Source: Bacteroidaceae bacterium (GTDB taxonomy: Bacteria; Bacteroidota; Bacteroidia; Bacteroidales; Bacteroidaceae). Taken from it: a stretch of DNA of 64,000 nucleotides. The stretch lies in contig JAFXVZ010000044.1 of assembly GCA_017534535.1 (NCBI GenBank), forward strand, positions 1 through 64,000, given 5' to 3'. Shown one piece after another: positions 26,633 through 38,000 of the stretch; within the stretch, counting starts at the first letter, position 1, and each line of letters begins with the position of its first letter. Position numbers and translations under genes: made by a program. The notes beneath the pieces were generated by a model that was given only the letters and a program-made list of their open reading frames with translations, had not been told where the DNA came from and did not search any database.

Positions 26633-27756
26633 ACTCTCATTAGGTCGCTTATAATGTCGTCTGATACGAAGATGCCCTTAGGCGTAAGCTTGAGGGCATC
26701 TTCTTTTTGTTCCAACAAGCCTTGGAGAAGGTAGGGCGAAGCTAAATGTAAGCAATGGTCGTAATAAGGCTTACCGAACTTCTGCTTGACATCGTTGAGA
26801 TTGAGTCCCTCGCAAGTGCGAAGCCGAGTCATTACAAACTCGTTATAGCGGGTATCTATATCCAGCTCTTCTTGTTCAAAGTCACGAAGTCCATGCTCAA
26901 TTGCCAAGATATAGTTTGCCAACGAAGCCACATTCCACTCGCGACTCTTGCCGTCAAAAGAATGGGCACCAGGTCCACAGCCAAGATAAGGCACCTCGTG
27001 CCAATAAGCACTGTTGTGATGAGAACGATAGCCTGGGCGAGCAAAGTTGGAAATTTCATAATGCTCAAAACCAGCTTGCTGCATCTGTTCACATAAGATG
27101 CGGAACAGCTCTACGCTGGTGTCCTCGTCCACTTCGGTTATTTCTTTTCGTTGTAACATCTGCCAAAGGCGAGTGCCTTGCTCATAGGTGAGATGATAGG
27201 CCGAGATATGTTGTACATCCAAGCTGAAGGCTGTTTGCAGGTCTTGCTTCCATTGTTCAGGTGTTTCAGCAGGCAAGCCATAAATCAGGTCGATACTGAT
27301 GTTTTGGAAACCATAATTCTGACATCGGTGTACTGCTTCAATAGCTTGGGTTGCCGTGTGCCTGCGACCTATCAGTTCTAATGTAGGCTCGTGGAAAGAC
27401 TGGATGCCCATACTGATGCGGTTGAAGGGCAAAGTGGCAAGCATCTTCACATATTCTTCCGTCAAGTCATCAGGGTTTGCTTCGAGGGTAATTTCCACAC
27501 AATCCTTCATACCATACACGTTATCTATACTTGCAAACAGTTTCTTGAAATCCTCCCAAGCCAATTGTGATGGAGTGCCTCCTCCGAAATATATAGTGCG
27601 GATGTCTTCATCTTGCAGGTATTTGTGACGCATCGCTAACTCTTGGCATACAGCTTCCACGTAACGTGGCTTCAACTCCTGCAGGGTGGTGGAGTAGAAA
27701 TCGCAATAGGCACATCTGGTCTTGCAAAAAGGCACATGTATGTAAATTCCAGCCAT
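26629..27756 (-). CDS. hemW: HemW-like radical SAM protein (haem chaperone)
   Basis: 375 aa. Radical SAM cluster motif HVPFCKTRCAYCDFYS (C11, C15, C18), YFGGGTPSQL, EANPDDLTEEY, NRISMGIQSF and HISAYHLTYEQGT. Length and lack of the HemN N-terminal extension fit HemW rather than true coproporphyrinogen dehydrogenase. Its 3' end overlaps the plug gene by 4 bp (convergent). Confidence 0.9.
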   Translation of the reverse strand: MAGIYIHVPFCKTRCAYCDFYSTTLQELKPRYVEAVCQELAMRHKYLQDEDIRTIYFGGGTPSQLAWEDFKKLFASIDNVYGMKDCVEITLEANPDDLTEEYVKMLATLPFNRISMGIQSFHEPTLELIGRRHTATQAIEAVHRCQNYGFQNISIDLIYGLPAETPEQWKQDLQTAFSLDVQHISAYHLTYEQGTRLWQMLQRKEITEVDEDTSVELFRILCEQMQQAGFEHYEISNFARPGYRSHHNSAYWHEVPYLGCGPGAHSFDGKSREWNVASLANYILAIEHGLRDFEQEELDIDTRYNEFVMTRLRTCEGLNLNDVKQKFGKPYYDHCLHLASPYLLQGLLEQKEDALKLTPKGIFVSDDIISDLMRV

Positions 27757-27826
27757 TTTTTCAAATTATTGCTGCAAAGTTAGATTATTTTCCTCGAAAT
27801 ACCTATATTTGTAGATTGGAAAATAA

Positions 27827-30949
<3,123 letters not shown>

Positions 30950-31071
30950 AATAGTTATGAAATTTTAAAAAAGTGCCTAAATAGTTGTTTTTCTTGCTTA
31001 GATTTACTAATTTGCGCAATCTTTTGGCATAAGGGATATAGTATGAAATATAAATTTAATAATTATATACA

Positions 31072-33231
31072 ATGAAAGTTTATCAAACTAACGAGATTAA
31101 GAACATTGCCTTATTAGGTAGTGATGGCGCCGGGAAAACCACTCTCACAGAGTCTTTGCTCTTTGAGGGTGGTATCATTAAACGTCGCGGAAAAGTTACT
31201 CAGAAGAATACCGCTAGTGACTATTTCCCTGTTGAACAGGAATATGGTTATTCAGTGTTCTCTACAGTTTTTCATGTTGAATACAACGGCAAGAAGCTGA
31301 ACTTCATCGACTGCCCTGGTGCAGACGACTTTGCAGGAGCATATCTGACAGCTTTGAACGTTACTGACACTGCAGTGCTGTTGATTAATGGTCAGTATGG
31401 CCCAGAAGTAACAACTCAGACTCATTTCCGTTATACGGATAAATTGGGTAAGCCTGTTATCTTCTTGATTAACAAGTTGGACTCTGATAACTGCGATTTC
31501 GACAATGTGGTGGAACGTCTGCATGAGACCTACGGCAACAAGGTTGTACGCGTTCAGTATCCTTTAAACGCTGGTCCTAATTTCAACTCTGTCATTGACG
31601 TGCTGTTGATGAAGAAGTTGACTTGGGGTCCTGATGGTGGTGCTGCTACTGTAGAGGATATTCCAGCTGCAGAGTTGGATAAGGCTACCGAGTTGCATAA
31701 TACTTTGGTAGAAGCTGCTGCCGAACATGATGAGGCATTGATGGAGAAGTTCTTTATGGAAGAGCCTCTGACAGAAGACGAAATTCGCTTAGGTATCCGC
31801 AAGGGTTTGGCAAGTCGTGGTATGTTCCCAGTATTCTGTGTTTGCGCAGCTAAGGATATGGGCGTTAGCCGTTTGATGGAGTTCTTGGGCAATGTTGTAC
31901 CTTTCGTAAACGATATGCCAGCTGTGAAGAATACGGCAGGTGAAGAGGTGAAAGCTGATTCTAATGGCCCAACTTCTATCTTCTTCTTCAAGACTGCTGT
32001 TGAGCCACACATTGGTGACGTACAATATTTCAAGGTGATGAGTGGTACGCTGAAGGAAGGTGATGATTTGACGAATGCTGATCGTGGCTCTAAGGAGCGC
32101 ATCGCTCAGATTTTCTCACCTTCTGGCTCTAACCGTGAGAAGGTTGAGGCGCTGGTGGCTGGTGATATAGGTTGCACTGTGAAGCTGAAGGATGTACGCG
32201 TAGGCAATACTTTGAATGGTAAGGATTGTGATTATCGCTTCGACTTCATCAAATATCCTAACTCTAAGTACTCTCGTGCTATCCGTCCTGCTAATGAGGC
32301 AGATATGGAGAAGATGATGGGCTTGCTGAACCGTATGCACGAGGAAGACCCAACTTGGATAGTAGATCAGTCTAAGGAATTACGTCAGACCATCCTTTAT
32401 GGTCAGGGTGAGTTCCACCTCCGTACTTTGAAGTGGCGTATGGAGAACAATGAGAAGATGCAGATCATCTATGATGAGCCTCGCATCCCTTATCGTGAGA
32501 CTATTACTAAGGCTGCTCGTGCAGACTACCGTCATAAGAAGCAGTCTGGTGGTGCTGGTCAGTTTGGTGAGGTTCACCTCATTGTGGAGCCTTATACCGA
32601 AGGTATGCCAGAGCCTACTTTATATAAGTTCAATGGCCAGGAATATCGTATCTCTGTGAAGGGTAAGGACGAGTATCCATTGGATTGGGGTGGTAAGTTG
32701 GTGTTCTATAACGCTATCGTCGGTGGTTCTATCGATGCACGCTTCATGCCTGCTATCCTCAAGGGTATCATGTCACGTTTGGAGCAGGGCCCATTGACCG
32801 GTTCATATGCTCGTGACGTACGTGTTATCGTTTACGATGGTAAGATGCACCCAGTAGATTCTAATGAAATCTCATTCATGCTTGCTGGTCGTAATGCTTT
32901 TAGCGAGGCATTCCGAAACGCAGGTCCTAAGATTCTGGAGCCTATTTATGATGTGGATGTGCTTGTGCCTGCTGACTATATGGGTGATGTGATGAGTGAT
33001 CTTCAGGGTCGCCGTGCCATGATCATGGGTATGGACAGCGAATCTGGTTTCCAGAAGCTGAGTGCTAAGGTGCCTCTGAAGGAAATGTCATCTTACTCAA
33101 CAGCCTTGAGTTCACTGACTGGTGGTCGTGCATCATTCGTTATGAGTTTCTCAGGCTATGAACTCGTTCCTACCGATGTGCAGAACAAGCTCATCAAGGA
33201 GTTCGAGGAAAGCAACAAGGAAGAAGAGTAA
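31072..33231 (+). CDS. fusA2: Elongation factor G paralogue (EF-G2 type) with altered GTPase motifs
   Basis: 719 aa with all five EF-G domains. The G domain is atypical: P-loop GSDGAGKTT (residues 16-24), switch I reads QEYGYSV where canonical EF-G has (E)RGITI, and the G3 motif is DCPGADDF, with Ala84 replacing the catalytic His of DTPGHVDF. NKLDSD (G4) is kept. Domain IV keeps QSGGAGQFGEV-type and GSIDARFMPAI segments. It matches the Bacteroides EF-G paralogue reported, as I recall, to promote translocation without GTP hydrolysis in carbon limitation. The position beside rprXY and near rpsF-rpsR-rplI also resembles Bacteroides. Confidence 0.9.
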   Translation: MKVYQTNEIKNIALLGSDGAGKTTLTESLLFEGGIIKRRGKVTQKNTASDYFPVEQEYGYSVFSTVFHVEYNGKKLNFIDCPGADDFAGAYLTALNVTDTAVLLINGQYGPEVTTQTHFRYTDKLGKPVIFLINKLDSDNCDFDNVVERLHETYGNKVVRVQYPLNAGPNFNSVIDVLLMKKLTWGPDGGAATVEDIPAAELDKATELHNTLVEAAAEHDEALMEKFFMEEPLTEDEIRLGIRKGLASRGMFPVFCVCAAKDMGVSRLMEFLGNVVPFVNDMPAVKNTAGEEVKADSNGPTSIFFFKTAVEPHIGDVQYFKVMSGTLKEGDDLTNADRGSKERIAQIFSPSGSNREKVEALVAGDIGCTVKLKDVRVGNTLNGKDCDYRFDFIKYPNSKYSRAIRPANEADMEKMMGLLNRMHEEDPTWIVDQSKELRQTILYGQGEFHLRTLKWRMENNEKMQIIYDEPRIPYRETITKAARADYRHKKQSGGAGQFGEVHLIVEPYTEGMPEPTLYKFNGQEYRISVKGKDEYPLDWGGKLVFYNAIVGGSIDARFMPAILKGIMSRLEQGPLTGSYARDVRVIVYDGKMHPVDSNEISFMLAGRNAFSEAFRNAGPKILEPIYDVDVLVPADYMGDVMSDLQGRRAMIMGMDSESGFQKLSAKVPLKEMSSYSTALSSLTGGRASFVMSFSGYELVPTDVQNKLIKEFEESNKEEE

Positions 33232-33258
33232 TCCTCTTACACCTTATATATATAATAG

Positions 33259-33295
33259 GGACTGTACCTCTCCAAGGGTGCAGTCCTTATTTTTA
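33259..33295 (+). terminator. Terminator after fusA2
   Basis: GGACTGTACC / GGTGCAGTCC stem (one G-T pair) followed by TTATTTTTATT. Confidence 0.75.
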
Positions 33296-33366
33296 TTGAT
33301 TATAGCATAAGGTTTTTGGTGTATTAACGGTGTTAACAAAATTTTCTGCAAAAATATCGCTATAAA

Positions 33367-33398
33367 TTTGTTTGTTTCTAATCTAATTGTTAAATTTG
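33367..33398 (+). promoter_or_regulatory. Promoter of rprXY
   Basis: TTTG (33367-33370), 20 bp, TAAATTTG (33391-33398), 37 bp before the rprX ATG. Confidence 0.6.
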
Positions 33399-33435
33399 CG
33401 GTGTTATTTAACATTTGAACGTTAAAATCGCAGGC

Positions 33436-34968
33436 ATGAAAAAGACAACGATATGGATATTGGGCATTGTGATGGGGCTATCGTTCCTCAGTTTGCTGTA
33501 TCTCCAAATCAGCTACATCGAAGAGATGGCCACCATGCGCAACGAGCAGTTTGACGAATCAGTCAAACGTGCGCTGTTAGCTGCATCCAAAGATGTAGAG
33601 CAAGAGGAGGTGGACAGGTGGTTGCGTGAGGATATCTCCAAGCAAGATCGTGCTGCGTGGAATCAGAGTTCGCAGGGTTCCAAAACACAACAGCAAACCT
33701 ACACCATTACAAGTCCAGATGGTTCGAAGATTGAGCTGAAGACGTTCTCTAGTACTTCGCAGGAACTGCCCAAGGCTATGATATCACGTCGTCACGGTAC
33801 CAAGACTATCCCTCAGACTTCACGTTCGATGGCTGAAATGCTGAGGAACCGCTACCTCTATCAGCGTGACCTGTTGGATGAGATCGCTTGGCAGATGGTT
33901 TATAATGCCGATGTGAAACCTGTGTCTGAGCGTGTGAATTTCCGTAACCTCGACCAATATATCCACTCTGGCTTGGTGGATAACGGTGTGAATCTGAGTT
34001 ACCATTTCAAAGTTATCGATGGTGATGGCAAAGAAATATATCGTTGCACCGACTATAACGAGAAGGGTAGTGATCAGGTTTATACTCAGCCCTTGTTCCT
34101 GAATGACACTCCAGCCAAAATGAGTTTGGTTCAGGTGCACTTCCCTGGTAAGCGCGACTATATCTTCGACTCTGTGAGTTTCATGATACCTTCAGTGGTT
34201 TTTACCCTGGTGTTGCTTATTACTTTCCTCTTCACCATCTACGTGATTTTCCGTCAGAAGAAGTTGACTGAGATGAAGAATGATTTCATTCACAACATGA
34301 CGCATGAGTTCAAGACACCTATCTCTACTATCTCATTGGCTGCCCAGATGCTCAACGACCCAGCTGTGAGCAAGTCGCCTTCCATGTTCCAACACATCTC
34401 AGGTGTCATTAACGATGAGACCAAGCGCCTGAGATTAGAGGTCGAGAAGGTGCTACAAATGTCGATGTTCGACCGTGAGAAGGGTACGATGAAACCTAAG
34501 GAACTTGACATGAATGCTCTCATAGAAGGAGTGGTGAATACCTTCCGCCTGAAGGTGGAACGCTATAATGGTACAATCGATAGTGAACTATTGGCTGAAG
34601 ATCCTATCATTTATGCTGACGAGATGCACATCACCAACGTGATTTTCAACTTGATGGACAATGCGGTGAAATACAAGCGTGATGACGTGGACCTTCATCT
34701 TACAGTCAAGACCTGGAACGAAGGCAAGAAGCTGATGATAGTCGTACAGGACAATGGTATTGGTATTAAGAAAGAGAATTTAAAGAAGATATTTGAAAGG
34801 TTCTACCGCGTGCATACGGGTAATCTGCACGATGTAAAGGGATTTGGCTTAGGCTTGGCCTATGTGAAGAAGGTCATTACTGACCATAATGGCACAATTA
34901 AGGCTGAAAGTGAGTTGAATGTCGGAACTAGGTTTATAATTGCATTACCTTTATTTAATTGTGATTGA
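33436..34968 (+). CDS. rprX: Sensor histidine kinase RprX
   Basis: 510 aa from ATG 33436 (MKKTTIWILG); an in-frame TTG at 33415 is less likely. TM helix near residues 5-27, a periplasmic sensor region of about 225 residues, a second TM (MIPSVVFTLVLLITFLF), then the HisKA phosphoacceptor FIHNMTHEFKTPISTI (H290) and HATPase motifs FNLMDNAVKYK, DNGIGIKKENLKKIFERF and GFGLGLAYVKK. Matches Bacteroides fragilis RprX in layout, and the response regulator gene follows by 1 bp. Signal sensed is unknown. Confidence 0.92.
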   Translation: MKKTTIWILGIVMGLSFLSLLYLQISYIEEMATMRNEQFDESVKRALLAASKDVEQEEVDRWLREDISKQDRAAWNQSSQGSKTQQQTYTITSPDGSKIELKTFSSTSQELPKAMISRRHGTKTIPQTSRSMAEMLRNRYLYQRDLLDEIAWQMVYNADVKPVSERVNFRNLDQYIHSGLVDNGVNLSYHFKVIDGDGKEIYRCTDYNEKGSDQVYTQPLFLNDTPAKMSLVQVHFPGKRDYIFDSVSFMIPSVVFTLVLLITFLFTIYVIFRQKKLTEMKNDFIHNMTHEFKTPISTISLAAQMLNDPAVSKSPSMFQHISGVINDETKRLRLEVEKVLQMSMFDREKGTMKPKELDMNALIEGVVNTFRLKVERYNGTIDSELLAEDPIIYADEMHITNVIFNLMDNAVKYKRDDVDLHLTVKTWNEGKKLMIVVQDNGIGIKKENLKKIFERFYRVHTGNLHDVKGFGLGLAYVKKVITDHNGTIKAESELNVGTRFIIALPLFNCD

Positions 34969-34969
34969 T

Positions 34970-35677
34970 ATGGACGATAAATTGCGTATTCTGTTATGTG
35001 AAGACGATGAGAACCTGGGTATGTTGCTCAGGGAGTATTTACAGGCAAAGGGCTATGTGGCAGACCTCTTTCCTGATGGAGATGCAGGCTACAAGGCTTT
35101 CCTGAAAAACAAGTATGATATCTGTGTGTTCGATGTGATGATGCCTAAGAAAGATGGTTTCACACTTGCGCAGGAGGTGCGTTCCGCTAATTCCGAGATT
35201 CCCATCATTTTCCTGACAGCTAAGACCTTGAAGGAAGATATCTTGGAAGGATTCAAGATTGGAGCAGATGATTATATTACTAAACCATTTAGCATGGAGG
35301 AGCTAACATTCCGTGTGGAGGCTATCCTGCGTAGAGTGAGAGGTAAGAAGAATCGTGAAACCAATGTGTATAAGATTGGCAAGTTCACCTTCGACATCCA
35401 GAAGCAGATTTTGTCTATCGATGGCGAGCAGACTAAGCTTACCACCAAGGAGTCAGAACTGTTGAATCTTCTCTGCTCACACGCTAATGATGTGCTAAAT
35501 CGAGATTTTGCATTAAAGACTATCTGGATAGACGACAACTATTTCAATGCCCGCAGTATGGATGTGTATATCACCAAACTGCGTAAGCATTTGAAGGCTG
35601 ACCCTGCTATTGAGATTATCAATATCCATGGTAAGGGTTACAAACTCATTATCCCAGATTCTAAGAATGAAGAATAA
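34970..35677 (+). CDS. rprY: Response regulator RprY (OmpR family)
   Basis: 235 aa from ATG 34970, one base after the rprX stop. Receiver domain LLCEDDENLGMLLREYL with phosphoacceptor D55 in DICVFDVMMPKKDG and the switch Lys in ITKPFSMEEL; C-terminal winged helix with LTTKESELLNLL and SMDVYITKLRKHLK, ending in IINIHGKGYKLI. Very close to RprY of Bacteroides as I remember it. Phosphorylated by RprX. Confidence 0.95.
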   Translation: MDDKLRILLCEDDENLGMLLREYLQAKGYVADLFPDGDAGYKAFLKNKYDICVFDVMMPKKDGFTLAQEVRSANSEIPIIFLTAKTLKEDILEGFKIGADDYITKPFSMEELTFRVEAILRRVRGKKNRETNVYKIGKFTFDIQKQILSIDGEQTKLTTKESELLNLLCSHANDVLNRDFALKTIWIDDNYFNARSMDVYITKLRKHLKADPAIEIINIHGKGYKLIIPDSKNEE

Positions 35678-35687
35678 GGAAAACAAG

Positions 35688-35717
35688 AAAGGCAGCCTCT
35701 TTAAAGAAGCTGCCTTT
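35688..35717. terminator. Terminator after rprY
   Basis: AAAGGCAGC / GCTGCCTTT 9-bp stem with T-rich downstream sequence. Confidence 0.8.
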
Positions 35718-35751
35718 ACTTTTCTCTAACACGAAACTCGTGTGGGAAGAA

Positions 35752-35928
35752 TTAGTCCGCCAAACGTTTGTTAATAACGATGTAAACGATCAACCCTACC
35801 ACCATCAGGAAGAACAGGCCACCCAATACACCATTGTTGTTAACGTTGCCGGTAAACTGGCAAGCGATCATACCGATGCCACCCAGCAGGATTAAAATCA
35901 GTCCCAGATTCTTTAATAAGCCTTTCAT
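35752..35928 (-). CDS. Small two-helix membrane protein
   Basis: 58 aa from ATG 35928 (MKGLLKNLGLILILLGGIGM); a GTG three codons upstream is possible. Two hydrophobic segments (about 6-22 and 36-53) separated by a polar NVNNNG loop, with a short basic tail NKRLAD. Similar short proteins recur in Bacteroidales, which with the clean spacing supports a real gene. Function unknown. Confidence 0.7.
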   Translation of the reverse strand: MKGLLKNLGLILILLGGIGMIACQFTGNVNNNGVLGGLFFLMVVGLIVYIVINKRLAD

Positions 35929-36041
35929 TGTGTACACTATTTTTTAATTATTATTTATTCTAACCTAAATCAATTACAAAGAAAAGCATAATTCTTCAAC
36001 GAACGAAATAATTTGACGAAAAAATGCTAAAATCAGTCCAA

Positions 36042-36533
36042 TTATTTTTGTTTTGCCTTCTTTTGTCCTTTTTCTTCTGCTTTTTCTTGCATATTATTGA
36101 AAATCTTCTTCAGCAGATTTTGCCCCATACTCAGTTCCTCAGGCGTTACATTATAAAGTGCCTTTGCCATCGTATCATTTGCTACTTTGAATGCAATCTG
36201 TTCGATGTGTCTGCCTTCGGGGGTAAGAATAATCAGGTTATTGCGCTTGTCGTTCTCATCAACTTGGCGTTTGACAAGTCCCTTAGCCTCTAGGCTATCA
36301 AGCAGCCTCGACATATTAGGCTTGTCTTTAAAAGTGATATTACACAACTCCTGTTGAGAAACCATATCCTTCTTCCATAGGAATGATAATACGCTCAATT
36401 GTTCAGGAGTGATGTCGATGTTTTGTTCCTTGAAGTCAATCAATAACCTGCGATTGATAGCGGCTGATACCCTGCCATTCAGTACGGCAAAGATCAGGCT
36501 AACGTCGAAATCATACTGTTCAATATCTTTCAT
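36042..36533 (-). CDS. MarR-family transcriptional regulator
   Basis: 163 aa from ATG 36533 (MKDIEQYDFDVSL); the longer frame runs into the divergent ribosomal promoter. Winged-helix core: ITPEQLSVLSFLWKKDMVSQ, then KPNMSRLLDSLEAKGLVKR recognition region and DKRNNLIILTPEG wing. Lys/Gln-rich tail. Divergent from rpsF. Its ligand and targets are not evident. Confidence 0.88.
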   Translation of the reverse strand: MKDIEQYDFDVSLIFAVLNGRVSAAINRRLLIDFKEQNIDITPEQLSVLSFLWKKDMVSQQELCNITFKDKPNMSRLLDSLEAKGLVKRQVDENDKRNNLIILTPEGRHIEQIAFKVANDTMAKALYNVTPEELSMGQNLLKKIFNNMQEKAEEKGQKKAKQK

Positions 36534-36576
36534 ATTTGTCTTTTTAATTATTTTGGGTACAAAGATATAAAAAATT

Positions 36577-36607
36577 TTTGCAGTTACAAATAAAATCCCT
36601 ACCTTTG
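36577..36607 (+). promoter_or_regulatory. Promoter of rpsF-rpsR-rplI
   Basis: Perfect Bacteroidetes promoter: TTTG (36577-36580), 19 bp, TACCTTTG (36600-36607), 45 bp before the rpsF ATG. Confidence 0.85.
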
Positions 36608-36652
36608 CAACCGCATTTTTGCAAAACAACTTATTTTTTTATTTTAAACAGT

Positions 36653-36994
36653 ATGAATCAATACGAAACCGTTTTCATTTTGACTCCCGTTTTGTCTGAT
36701 GAACAGATGAAGGAAGCGGTAGGAAAGTTCACTGGCATCATCACTGCAAATGGTGGTACCATTGTGAATGAAGAGAGCTGGGGCTTGAAAAAGCTGGCTT
36801 ATCCTATTGAGAAGAAGACCACTGGATTTTATCAGTTGGTAGAATTTGAGGCTGATCCTACAGTGATCGCTAAGTTAGAGGTTAATTATCGTCGCGATGA
36901 GCGTGTTCTTCGCTTTCTGACATTGAAGCAGGAAAAATATGCTGCTGAGTATGCTGCAAAGAGAAGAAGTCTTAAAGCTAAAAAGGAGGATTAA
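36653..36994 (+). CDS. rpsF: 30S ribosomal protein S6
   Basis: 113 aa from ATG 36653 ([18 protein letters not shown]). The upstream extension of the frame includes the promoter, so this start is firm. S6 landmarks: [19 protein letters not shown] and a basic C-terminus. Binds 16S rRNA together with S18, whose gene starts 2 bp after the stop. Confidence 0.96.
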   Translation: MNQYETVFILTPVLSDEQMKEAVGKFTGIITANGGTIVNEESWGLKKLAYPIEKKTTGFYQLVEFEADPTVIAKLEVNYRRDERVLRFLTLKQEKYAAEYAAKRRSLKAKKED

Positions 36995-36996
36995 TT

Positions 36997-37281
36997 ATGG
37001 CACAGAATCAGAACGTTCAAGAGCAGTCTGAGATTAGATATCTCACTCCCCCTTCAGTAGATGTTAAGAAGAAGAAGTATTGCCGTTTCAAGAAGGCCGG
37101 TATTAAGTACATTGACTATAAGGATCCTGAGTTCCTGAAGAAGTTCCTCAACGAGCAGGGTAAGATTCTGCCTCGTCGTATCACAGGTACTTCTTTGAAG
37201 TTCCAGCGCCGTGTTGCGCAAGCTGTGAAGAGAGCCCGTCACTTGGCTCTGCTGCCTTATGTAACTGACATGATGAAATAA
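36997..37281 (+). CDS. rpsR: 30S ribosomal protein S18
   Basis: 94 aa. [20 protein letters not shown] then [20 protein letters not shown] and a [11 protein letters not shown] ending, all S18 signatures. The N-terminal 25-residue extension is normal in Bacteroidetes. An AGGAGG-like stretch precedes it, unusual in this phylum. Confidence 0.96.
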   Translation: MAQNQNVQEQSEIRYLTPPSVDVKKKKYCRFKKAGIKYIDYKDPEFLKKFLNEQGKILPRRITGTSLKFQRRVAQAVKRARHLALLPYVTDMMK

Positions 37282-37296
37282 TAAGGAGGAGATAGT

Positions 37297-37752
37297 ATGG
37301 AATTGATTTTGAAAGAAGATGTAGCCAATCTGGGTTACAAGAACGATATCGTTAAGGTGAAAGACGGTTATGGCCGTAACTACCTCATCCCTATGGGAAA
37401 GGCTATTGTAGCTACTCCATCTGCAAAGAAGCAATTGGCAGAGGACTTGAAGCAGCGTGCTCACAAGTTGGAGAAGATTAAGAATGAAGCGTTGGCTAAG
37501 GCTGAAGAATTGAAGGATATTAGCTTGAAGATTGCTGCTAAGGTTAGCAACACTGGTACCATCTTCGGTTCAGTTGGCGCTATGCAGGTTGCTGACGAGT
37601 TGGCTAAGTTGGGTCATGAAATCGACCGTAAGATCATCACCGTCAAGGGTGCTGTGAAGGAGGTTGGTAACTATGTGGCTCATGTTCAGCTTCACAAGGA
37701 AGTTAAGGTTGACATTCCTTTCGAGGTTGTTGCTGAGACTGAGGAAGCTTAA
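37297..37752 (+). CDS. rplI: 50S ribosomal protein L9
   Basis: 151 aa. N-terminal domain MELILKEDVANLGYKNDIV and KDGYGRNYLIPMGKAIVAT are classical L9, followed by the long connecting helix and C-terminal domain (FGSVGAMQVADELAKLGHEI). Last gene of the ribosomal operon. Confidence 0.96.
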   Translation: MELILKEDVANLGYKNDIVKVKDGYGRNYLIPMGKAIVATPSAKKQLAEDLKQRAHKLEKIKNEALAKAEELKDISLKIAAKVSNTGTIFGSVGAMQVADELAKLGHEIDRKIITVKGAVKEVGNYVAHVQLHKEVKVDIPFEVVAETEEA

Positions 37753-37774
37753 TCCCCACTATATTTCTACAAAT

Positions 37775-37806
37775 AAAGACCTTGCATCTTGCGGGGTCTT
37801 TTTTTG
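37775..37806 (+). terminator. Terminator after rplI
   Basis: AAAGACC / GGTCTTT stem followed by an uninterrupted T run. Confidence 0.85.
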
Positions 37807-37883
37807 TATGGTGTCACCAAGTAAGACAAGAACTGATATTTTTATTATGGTTGATATTACCACTATTTATCTAAGATGTTACA

Positions 37884-37910
37884 GGCAGGGCTTCGGCTCT
37901 GCCCGTTTTT
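37884..37910 (+). terminator. Second terminator upstream of the TPR regulator
   Basis: GGCAGGGC-TTCG-GCTCTGCC hairpin (UUCG tetraloop, one G-U pair) then CGTTTTT. Insulates the following cassette from ribosomal transcription. Confidence 0.75.
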
Positions 37911-37965
37911 ATTGAAACTGATCACTTTCCTTCGCATTCCCGATTGAATTATGGCAAAAAAGCAT

Positions 37966-37973
37966 TATTTTTG
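37966..37973 (+). promoter_or_regulatory. -7 element of TPR regulator A
   Basis: TATTTTTG, 27 bp before ATG 38001; ATTG at the expected -33 distance. Confidence 0.5.
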
Positions 37974-38000
37974 CAAGCGGATTTGAATAATCGTGGCTTG

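Noticed and set aside
37664-37915. 83-aa frame over the rplI end and following region
   Set aside because: It reads through two terminators and out of frame through L9.
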